Shown: positions 1 through 7,905 of the stretch, piece by piece | Layout of the letters: each line of letters starts with the position of its first letter | Position numbering within the stretch: the stretch's first letter is position 1 | From: Phaeoceros laevis | Taxonomy: Eukaryota; Anthocerotophyta; Anthocerotopsida; Notothyladales | Assembly (NCBI GenBank): GCA_049999765.1 | Contig: JBNGIQ010008903.1 | Location: 1 to 37,695 of the forward strand | Length of the DNA stretch: 37,695 nt | Direction of reading: 5' to 3' | Position numbers and translations under genes: made by a program | The notes under the pieces: model-generated | What the model was told of the DNA's origin: nothing | What the model saw: the letters and a program-made list of their open reading frames with translations, nothing else | Databases searched by the model: none

Positions 1-226
1 GCATGCATTATGACTGTTTCTTTTATATTATCTGCACAGAATGCTGCACCCGGGTGCCTTGATTGTTTTCAAGTGTGTGACGCCCTTTTATCACAAAATG
101 TGTCGATGCTCAAACCTGAGACCCATGGTGGGTGCAGGTTGTAGGTGCCGTTGGTTTATAGGGTAGACGACTTCAAATTCCAAGCAACACCTCACCGCAA
201 GTTTGGATTGGAGTTATGGAAATTAC

Positions 227-295
227 GGATTTAGCAGGCAGGGTTACGTATGTTTGAGGAGGTATGGATTTAGCAGGCAGGGTTACGTATGTTTG
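227..295. repeat. 30-bp direct repeat at the 5' edge of the PPR pseudogene
   Basis: The same 30 bases occur at 227-256 and 266-295, spaced 39 bp start to start. The second copy runs into the recognisable PPR sequence (residues VTYVCLLKAC). The first copy therefore looks like a local duplication of the PPR edge followed by a stop. This is seen directly in the sequence and looks like a decay event. Confidence 0.85.
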
Positions 296-811
296 CCTCC
301 TCAAAGCTTGTACAAGTGCTGGTGCTCTACAGCAGGGCAGGCAGCTGCATTCAGGGATTGTGGAAAGAGGACAACTTGAAGGCGATGTAGTCCTGGGCAC
401 TTGTCTTGTAAATATGTATGCAAAATGTGGCCAGTTGGAAGATGCACGCAAAGTGTTTGACAATCTGTCCACAAGGGATGCGGCAACATGGAATGCCATG
501 AGAAATGTGTATGTTCGAAACAATAAGGCCACAGCCTGTTTTGAAGAGATGATTCTGGTATTCAGAGAGGCATTCAGCTTAATGACACCACATTTACTTG
601 CCTTGTTGTAGCATGTAGTCAAGAGGGGCTGGTCAGTTAGGTCTACAGTATTTTGATGCTGTTGGGTTGTCGTTGCTGAGTGCCACACACCAAGCTGGTG
701 TTTGGTCTCTTGAACACCCCAGATGGCACACCTCTGCTGGTAACGAAAAGATGTGCAGGGACTGCCACTCTTCACTGAGAGCGGGACATCGTTGTTATGG
801 ACGCATACCGC
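264..811 (+). pseudogene. Decayed DYW-class PPR gene (pseudogene)
   Basis: The remnant of an organelle RNA-editing PPR protein is scattered over several frames. From 264 there is an L motif (VTYVCLLKACTSAGAL) and an S motif (LVNMYAKCGQLEDARKVFDN). The frame is lost after about 530. Near 570-660 another frame gives NDTTFTCLVVACSQEGLV, a stop, then GLQYFDA, the usual start of the E region. The E motifs are missing. From 686 a DYW domain resumes with FGLLNTPDGTPLLVTK (701-750), then CRDCH in a second frame (753-770), then ERDIVVMDAYR in the first frame again (779-811). CRDCH corresponds to the CxxCH zinc-binding part of the cytidine-deaminase-like DYW domain. Internal deletion, stops and at least three frame changes mean it is not functional. 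It is the only trace of a DYW domain in the window. Confidence 0.85.
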
Positions 812-871
812 TCCAGCGTTCGCAGCACCTCAGCAGTCATCACACACCCTTCATAATCAGGTGCTTCTTGG

Positions 872-1408
872 GCACTGTCGCGACTGTCAACGGACTGAAC
901 ACGACTGCAGAGGTAAATGTCGGCTGAAACATGGAGGAGGAGAAAGTGACAATGAACCCTGTGCATTTTGATAATTAGTTAGATGCAGCCATTGCAGCTC
1001 ATGCATCAGGTGGCAAGTCAATGTTCACATGTGCCCTTGGTGACAAGGTTAATTACAACGTAACAGATCTCGAGAGATCAATAAACAATACCCCATATTG
1101 CGGCCGCATACAACCAACGGCGTTGACCTAGGCCAAACTGTGCTCACAAATGGTGTCCAAGGCCGAGCGGCCGAGCGAGGCCTTGGACCCGGGCCAAACT
1201 GGACTCCAGGCCGGGGCCTTCCCACCCCGGGGTTAAGGCAAAACACAAGACACAGCCAAATCCCTCCCACCGGGGGGTTGGTGCCATACCGGTCTGTAGG
1301 CCGGCGGACAGATAGCGGAAGACTCAAGTTGACATAAGGAGCGAGGAACGCCGAGGCGAGCGATCACCCCCAACCCCCCCCCCTTTTACGACTACCGTAA
1401 CAGGCTAG
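872..1408. other. Intergenic, GC-rich hairpin and poly-C tract
   Basis: No gene is supported here. The part from about 1090 to 1380 is markedly GC-rich. It holds a hairpin with 9-bp perfect arms (1156-1164 and 1179-1187) and a C-rich run at about 1367-1383. Open frames exist on both strands, but they are low-complexity Pro/Gly/Arg reading of GC-rich DNA. Confidence 0.5.
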
Positions 1409-1615
1409 CTAACCAATTTTGGAAAGTGTGGCGACTTCTCCCTTGTCATTAACCTCCAGGAACACACGGTCACGGTCACGGTCATATCTGATATCCTCCG
1501 TGCGGATGAATCCAACAGGTCCATACACTATTGTCACTCCAATCACTTCCTCCGTGATGGTTTCGATAGCGTCATCGTAGTCGTCTCCTACCAAGTCCAC
1601 CCAACCAGGATCCAC
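1409..1615 (-). CDS. Potato inhibitor I (I13) family serine protease inhibitor, 3' exon or fragment
   Basis: About 68 residues match the whole fold of the potato inhibitor type I family (CI-2, eglin c). The family's W-x-x-LVG entry is GWVDLVG (residues 4-10). It is followed by a helix (AIETITEEV), a core strand (GVTIVYGPVG), the binding loop, the R-x-DRVR-like DRDRDRVFL and the closing KIG. By alignment with CI-2, P1-P1' would be Glu40-Asp41, which suggests a target preferring acidic residues; this is inference. There is no in-frame ATG: the frame starts with GTG and stays open upstream only to a stop at about 1666. A 5' exon, perhaps after the CACATAG acceptor-like site at about 1664, is likely missing. 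A small secreted or vacuolar inhibitor in defence is the family role. It could also be a decayed copy. Confidence 0.6.
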   Translation of the reverse strand: MDPGWVDLVGDDYDDAIETITEEVIGVTIVYGPVGFIRTEDIRYDRDRDRVFLEVNDKGEVATLSKIG

Positions 1616-3776
1616 ACATGGCGAAACACACCAATCAAGGTTATCCGTATGAAGGAAGCAGATCTATGTGAAGAGAAAGGACAAACTCGCTCACTCGCTC
1701 ACTCGCTCATAACGTGAACAGCAGCAGTTCGGTAGCTTCAGAAACTACAACTGAAAATCTGCAAAACTAGCGGCTATTGAGCTGGCGGCTATTGAGAGTA
1801 AGATGTCTCACGGTTGGGGTGTCTTGGTGTCTGTACACAAAGATCTTCCTTCATAATATATTCTTAACTCCTCTATCAAGTGTTACTCCTCTATCGCCTG
1901 TTCGCTCGAAACCATCTTGGACTTTATGAGTCCTTAATGGGGAGTTCAAGTTTTACATAGGCCCAGTTTGTGAACGGATACGCAGCTCAACTTTTGTGAG
2001 CGGGCATATAGGTGCCTCAAGAACTTCTAGATGTATCTATTCTATAGTTACTCTATTGACATATAATAAGAGGCCCCCTTTCCTGCCACTAGTTAGGAAG
2101 GGGCCCCTATGCCCCCATCCTCACACTAATGGGAAAGGCTCTTATTTTAGTACCCTGCCTGCCTAATGAGGCCCGCAGCTTCTCTACCACATCACAAGGA
2201 GGTTCTTGGGTGCCCTACCTAGACTAGTGGGTGATCTTGATTATAGCATTAATTAACGTGTTATTATACTTGATACTTCAATTCAAAGATTGACGACTTT
2301 GAAGAACCAAGAAGCCACTTAGAAGTGCTATATATGCGATGCACTATGAATAAACACCATAATCTTACTACTACTACTACTATAATATGGTCTTTTGTAA
2401 CTTTGTAAGGGTGCCTGCCACTCACGCCTAAGTAGAGATTAGTGGGTGGGTAGAGGCAAGCTAGTCTGGTAGTTTTACCCTATCTTATCCTAGTAGTCTC
2501 GAGTACTACTCGAGATAGTACTAAGATATTGTCTTAGGACCATGTAATATCAGGTCTTGGGTCTGTCTTGACACGTCTCCAAACATGAGTGATGCATGCA
2601 TATGAGCGTGAAGAAATGGGAGGGAGTACGGGAAGAGCATGCCAGTGCGGCCGGGGGAGAGCGGCCCTGTCGAGCCAACGAAAACGACGGGATCGTGGAC
2701 TGTGCTCACTTCGCCTTCCTGGCGCGGTTCGGGTCATAACTTCGACTAATAAGGTGAGGATAGGAGTGTGGCATGGTCTCGGTAGCCATGTCGACCATAC
2801 AAGATCGTCATCAGAGCATGCAATACGCCTCCCACGATTGGGACGTCTGCCTCGTAGGCCAACTAAATATGTAACGAGGTACTGCCGTTTGTGCACGCTT
2901 GACCGGACGCGGCGGTGACCGCGGCCGACGGATGAGACTGCGATGTACCGGTGGCCAACAAGCCCCACCCAGGGTGACCGGCAGAGAGAGAGCAGCAGGT
3001 CACTGGGAGGGGGACAAAGGCACCTCAAGACATACTGTGAGAGAAGATGGATTTACTCATTCTGACGAGTGCAAGACCCTTTCCTAAAATTGGTCTGCGG
3101 ACAAATAAAGAAAGAGAGATGGATCTGCAAACCGCGGTGGCTCGCGCTCTGGGCTGCTGCAAAGGGATCACACTATGTGATCTGTCGATGAGGAGCAGCG
3201 TTCTGGTGCTGGCTGGACATTTTGCAACTAGATAGCGATATGGATGGGCAGGGCAGCTGCAGTACACCTGCTGATGGAGATAAGATCAGTAACGGCGGGA
3301 ATCTGCAAATCAGAGTGGATCCAGAAGGAACTGTCAACAGAAAGTAGCGGCAGTGCATCTTTCCAGACCATCTCCAGAGCTACAAAGACTGTAATCCGCA
3401 AGTCCTTATGTTCGGGCATAAAGTTAACAAAACAGGGCATATTATATGCACTGCACGGCAGCTGTTGCTTTGCAGCTGCCACCGCCTGAGTCTGCACAAT
3501 CAGGTCACATAGACGTGTACCGTCGTCTCAGGAACTTAGATGCTTAGAATCACTGGGACTCGGGAGCGTGCTAGCACAGTTTCCGGCATCACAAGGGCAG
3601 AGAAAAATAAAAAAGCTCCCGGAGATTACGTAACTTGTTAGGCCCTGTAATCCATTCCACAAGGCAGTCAGGCGTGATGTCATTGCCTTTCCGATCAATC
3701 TGCATCTGAATTTTCACCCTCACGCTTGCTTCAAAAACAATCTACCTGGCGAGAGTAGACGGAATCAGTCTGAGAG
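1616..3776. other. Intergenic region, no supported gene
   Basis: I see only small structures. There is a CTCGCTCA micro-repeat at about 1686-1710, an imperfect hairpin with GGCCCC/GGGGCC arms at 2072-2108, a TAC trinucleotide run at about 2368-2383 and a CTCGAG-containing near-palindrome at about 2495-2520. Between 3180 and 3345 a short plus-strand frame ends in LQIRVDPEGTVNRK and could be an exon. No domain is recognisable and I do not call it. Confidence 0.4.
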
Positions 3777-4103
3777 CTAAATTTCCTCGTTGCGCTGCAC
3801 CAAAAGAGTGTACTTGGACCCCGGGCCTTCCTTCATCTCCCTCACAGCTGTGGTGGCGAACTCTCGCATTCCGAGCCTCATGCCCTCCGAGATGGCGCGC
3901 ATGCCGGCCTCCATTCCGGCTGCGGTTGCCTGCATTCCAATGGTTGTGCTCTTCGGCATGTTCTCCGCTAAACGCTCCAATGCGGTGCTAATCCGGCAAA
4001 GAGCTACAGCCACACCAATTCCTATGGCCAGCGATGCAAGACCAACACCGACTGCAACCGCGACAAGCGCGACCAAAACAATCTGTACCACTGCCAATGC
4101 CAT
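3777..4103 (-). CDS. Hypothetical small membrane protein, 108 aa
   Basis: I do not recognise the family. The start is a true ATG in a good context (GGAGGCATGG). Residues 3-36 form one long hydrophobic, Val/Ala/Gly/Leu-rich segment, long enough for one membrane helix or a tight hairpin. A helical region follows with regularly placed Gly-Met pairs (about residues 56-80: GMQATAAGMEAGMRAISEGM), then a basic/acidic tail. The shape suggests a single-exon membrane-anchored amphipathic helix protein. The complementary strand is also open, so coding status is not certain. Confidence 0.4.
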   Translation of the reverse strand: MALAVVQIVLVALVAVAVGVGLASLAIGIGVAVALCRISTALERLAENMPKSTTIGMQATAAGMEAGMRAISEGMRLGMREFATTAVREMKEGPGSKYTLLVQRNEEI

Positions 4104-4967
4104 GCCTCCCCAGCAGAATCGAGTGAGATATGAAATTGCTGCATGTCGAGTTCATCATGTTCAGGTGTGAGAGGCTGCGTCATGGCGCCACTTAGCTGCA
4201 GCACTCAGGTCCACGTTACTGTCCACGCCCTCCTTTCTATAACTTGCTTCGGAGATAACCCTAGTCAAGTAATAAGAGGTGAACCGAGTCAAAGGCAAGC
4301 AAATGTAAAAGGAGAGACAACAAGCAACACGGACTATCGCGTGGGATAAGAATTTAGCGCTCCTTCACATGAGCAATGTTGTTCACAGCGGCCTTGTGAA
4401 TGGCATTAGTCTCCCAGTCACCCTATCTGGGACATGCGTCGCTTGTTCTGGAGTGAGATGTGGCGATGATGGAGTGATGAGCACAGGTACTTTACTGGTT
4501 GGTACTACGACCGCCTCAACCAAGCCTGTGTTAGATGACAGCTCAGAAATTTTGTGAGGTCCTTATGTCAGGTGGCCTGAAGTCGAGGCAAGGCCTTGGG
4601 AAAACTTGTGGTCCCATCCGTCCAGCAGGTCGAACAAGGTAATGGGTAATGCATGCCACTAGTCTTGTCTTGATGTGCATGGGAATCCACCTGACAATGC
4701 TAAAATGTGTTCAGGTTCAATTGTAACACACCAGGACAATACCAAGTGGACGGACTTCGATCGTAGAAAACCCAGAACCCCTGTGTGGCTTGACTGTCCT
4801 GATACGTCGGTTGGAGGAAACCAACGTAGAGCATTGGGCCATTCTGAGCTTTACGGCCATCAGCATTCAAAAAGGTGCCGGCCCTCGTCTACTTGGTATC
4901 TGACCTCACAAATGTTCATCGACGTGTCTAAAACCGCCTGAGGTGGTGTAAGTTAGACACTCAACAA
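4104..4967. other. Upstream region of the first PPR gene
   Basis: No domain-bearing frame is seen. The missing 5' exon of the PPR gene that follows, with its start codon and targeting peptide, is expected in or upstream of this stretch because the PPR frame itself has no ATG near its N-terminus. I could not identify that exon. Confidence 0.4.
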
Positions 4968-7616
4968 TTGCCTGTAAGCATTTGTGTGTTGAACACTTGC
5001 AGGGTGGAAGGTCATGGAGGGGATTTACAAGCTGGAAGGTGGAGGAAGGCATTTGGACAGGGACAGCTCGAAGAGGCTGTTGAAGCTCTGGACCTGCAGG
5101 TGCAGCAAGGATCTTATCTGGATGACTCTGTCTTCTACAGTGTCCTCAGGGAGTGCATTGCACAACGCAACCTGGTTCTTGGCAGCCGCATCCATGCTCT
5201 TGCTGTCAAAAATGGGTATGGGTCAAACTCCTTCTTGGCCAACCACTTTATCCGAATGTATGCTTCTCATGGAAGGTTGGATGAAGCAAGGCGGGTCTTC
5301 AGACGGGTCCCAAAGCCGAACCAGTATATGTGGTGTTCCATCATTCTGGCATATGCTCGACATGGACAGCCCACAGAGGCTATCAGACTCTATATGCAGA
5401 TGAGAGAGTTGAGTGTGAGGCCCAACAATCATGTACTAGTGGCAGCACTTAATGCTTGTGCCGGTGCTGAGGATCTGTATTCTGGCAAGGTGGTCCATGT
5501 TGATATTTTGGAACTCACAGATGAGCCCAATGTGTTCATTTCGAACTGTCTGGTGGATATGTACGCCAAGTGTGGAAGTTTAGAGGATGCACGTTCAGTG
5601 TTTGACAATGTGCCAACCAGAGATGTGGTGACGTGGAATGCAATGATCGCAGGATATTCTCTGCATGGGCTTGGTCAAGAAGCCCTGACTTTGTATGAGT
5701 GTATGCAACATGAGGGCAATACTCCACCGAACTGTGTTACGTTTGCCAGTCTTTTGCAGGCGTGTGGCAGTGCAGGAGCTCTCCACGAGGGCAAGAAGAT
5801 TCATTCGCAGATTCTGGATCAAAAGCTTGAATCTGATTCGGTTGTTGGCGCCTGCCTGGTTGACATGTATGCGAAGTGTGGGAGCTTAGAAGATGCACAA
5901 AGCGTTTTTGACAATCTGCCGATGAAAAACGTGGTGACATGGACCACCATGATTGCAGGATATGCCCAGCATGGGTTCGGCAAGGAAGCCCTTGCTCTTT
6001 ATGCAAGTATGGAAGACGAGGGCATCACACCAGCAAATCATGTTACATTTGTGTGTCTTCTGCAAGCATGTGCCAGCATTGGAGCTCTGCATCAAGGGAA
6101 GCAGCTGCATGCACAAATTCAGGGGAGAGGGCTAGAAACTGATATAGTTATTGGCACTTGCCTGGTGGACATGCATGCAAAGTGTGGAAGCTTAGAGGAT
6201 GCGCGAAGAGTGTTTGACAGTTTGCCGGAAAAAAATGTGGTTACATGGACGACCATGATGGCAGGGTATGTTCAGCATGAACTTGGTCACGAAGCCCTGG
6301 CTCTATATGAAGACATGCAGCAGGAGGGAATTACTCCAGCGAATCATGTGACATATTTATGTCTCCTGCAAGCATGCGGCAGTGCTGGAGCGTTACCTGA
6401 GGGAAAGATAATTCATTCCTTGATTCAGGATCGAGGACTGGAAGCTGATGTAGTCATTGGAAATTGCTTGATAAACATGTACGTGAAGTGTGGGAGCTTA
6501 GAGGATGCCCGCAGGGTTTTTGACTGTTTGCCCACAAAAGATGTGGTGTCATGGAATACCATGATATCAGGATATTATCAGAAAGATCTTGGTCAAGAAG
6601 CCCTGTCTCTGTATGGAGGAATGTTACAGGAGGGCGTCACCTCACCTGATGCTGTTACATTTGTCTGCCTTCTGAAGGCATGTAGTAGTGTGGCAGGGCT
6701 GGCAAAAGGGAAGGAAATCCATGCTCAAATCTCAAACATTGGACTTGCGGCTACCGACCCATTTGTGGCAAGCACACTAATTGACATGTATGGGGATTGT
6801 GGCAGCATGGGTGATGCTCAGCAGGTCTTTGAAGAGCTGCCCACTAGAGACATCGTGGCATGCAATGCACTGATTGCAGGATATGCCCGCCACGGGGAAA
6901 GTGACACTGTCTTCAACCTTTTTCAAAGAGTGAGGCAAGAGGGTCTAATGCCAAATTGCATCACATTTCTTAGCCTTCTCAAAGTGTGTTGCAATGTGGG
7001 TCTGGTGGACAAGGGTCAGTATTGGTTTGAGGTTATGACCAGAGACTACGGCATTTTTCCAACCATGGAGCACTACAACTGTATGGTTGATCTCCTTGGG
7101 CGTGCAGGCCTGGTGGGAAAAGCAATGGACATGCTAAGGACAATGCCTTTCCAACCAGATGGTGAGGCGTGGAAAAGTGTCTTGGGTGCTTGTCAGAAGT
7201 GGAGCATTGTGGAGCTTGGACGAGAGGCATTCGAGTGTACAGTGATGGTAGATAAGTATGATGCAGCAGCTTATGTGTTGATGTCAAACATCTATGCAGC
7301 TGCTCAAATGCAGGAGAATGCAAGGGAGATCCAGGAAATGAGAAGGAATGCTCGAGCATGGAAGAAACCAGGACACAGCTCGTGGACTGACATAAGTGGA
7401 ATTGTGCATACGTTTGCGGCTGGTAATAACGAACATTCTGGAAATCAACACGTACACGAAAACCTGATAGATCTTTGTTTGAGGATGAAGGACCTTGAGA
7501 TACTACTTGGGCACTGGGCAGTCTCCGTTTCCAATAACCAACATCCTGATAGGTCTATGTGGGACGACGGAGGACTTTTAGATACTGCCTTCACGCCACT
7601 CTGTTCAGACGGCTGA
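4968..7616 (+). CDS. PLS-class PPR protein, E/E+ type (no DYW), about 880 aa
   Basis: This is a probable plastid or mitochondrial RNA-binding protein of the RNA-editing PPR class. Repeats begin at about residue 46 (VFYSVLREC). They run in P-L-S order with a period of about 101 residues: L (CLLQACGSAGALHEGKKIH), S (CLVDMYAKCGSLEDA), P (VVTWNAMIAGYSLHG), about six triplets. E motifs follow (HYNCMVDLLGRAG, then AAAYVLMSNIYAAA), then a PG box (about 796-818, AWKKPGHSSWTD). The last 45 residues match nothing in the family, and the DYW deaminase domain is absent. The open frame starts with TTG, and the first internal ATG is about 95 codons in. A CTTGCAG|G acceptor-like site ending at 5002 suggests the coding exon begins at 5003 and an upstream exon carries the start. 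It converges with the next PPR gene. The middle repeats are very alike, suggesting unequal exchange. Confidence 0.9.
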   Translation: MPVSICVLNTCRVEGHGGDLQAGRWRKAFGQGQLEEAVEALDLQVQQGSYLDDSVFYSVLRECIAQRNLVLGSRIHALAVKNGYGSNSFLANHFIRMYASHGRLDEARRVFRRVPKPNQYMWCSIILAYARHGQPTEAIRLYMQMRELSVRPNNHVLVAALNACAGAEDLYSGKVVHVDILELTDEPNVFISNCLVDMYAKCGSLEDARSVFDNVPTRDVVTWNAMIAGYSLHGLGQEALTLYECMQHEGNTPPNCVTFASLLQACGSAGALHEGKKIHSQILDQKLESDSVVGACLVDMYAKCGSLEDAQSVFDNLPMKNVVTWTTMIAGYAQHGFGKEALALYASMEDEGITPANHVTFVCLLQACASIGALHQGKQLHAQIQGRGLETDIVIGTCLVDMHAKCGSLEDARRVFDSLPEKNVVTWTTMMAGYVQHELGHEALALYEDMQQEGITPANHVTYLCLLQACGSAGALPEGKIIHSLIQDRGLEADVVIGNCLINMYVKCGSLEDARRVFDCLPTKDVVSWNTMISGYYQKDLGQEALSLYGGMLQEGVTSPDAVTFVCLLKACSSVAGLAKGKEIHAQISNIGLAATDPFVASTLIDMYGDCGSMGDAQQVFEELPTRDIVACNALIAGYARHGESDTVFNLFQRVRQEGLMPNCITFLSLLKVCCNVGLVDKGQYWFEVMTRDYGIFPTMEHYNCMVDLLGRAGLVGKAMDMLRTMPFQPDGEAWKSVLGACQKWSIVELGREAFECTVMVDKYDAAAYVLMSNIYAAAQMQENAREIQEMRRNARAWKKPGHSSWTDISGIVHTFAAGNNEHSGNQHVHENLIDLCLRMKDLEILLGHWAVSVSNNQHPDRSMWDDGGLLDTAFTPLCSDG

Positions 7617-7905
7617 TATGAGAAAAGCTTCTTTCCGAGAACTTGGTCGGTGCACGGCGTTCACGTATATACTGTGACTGCTGGCTGTGGCAGGTTGATA
7701 GTTGGTGATAGCCTTGTGACGTATTAAAGTCTTTCGTTTCTTTTGATACTCCGCTGTGTGTGTGTGTTTATTGCGGGCGTAACCTTTCGGTCCCTTCGAC
7801 TGTGGATCAGTTCTGGATGGATGATCCATGCTGAGGTCCGCACTTCCTCATCAGTCCCCTTCCCTTATGGTGGCTCTCTAAAGTGTTCTTTGGAGTCAGC
7901 ATGGC
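7617..7905. other. Convergent intergenic spacer between two PPR genes
   Basis: About 290 bp lie between two stop codons facing each other, so both 3' UTRs and polyadenylation sites must lie here or overlap. A short TG run (about 7753-7767) is the only repeat. No DYW remnant is visible on either strand. Confidence 0.6.

Noticed and set aside
2534-3028. Minus-strand open frame of 164 codons
   Set aside because: Arg/Ser/Pro-rich with no family resemblance. It starts in a poor context and the opposite strand is open as well, typical of GC-rich non-coding DNA.
5223-7359. Numerous antisense open frames inside the PPR genes
   Set aside because: They are antisense readings of PPR repeats (the same His/Leu/Ser-rich strings recur in step with the repeats), not genes. 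The same holds in the other three PPR genes.
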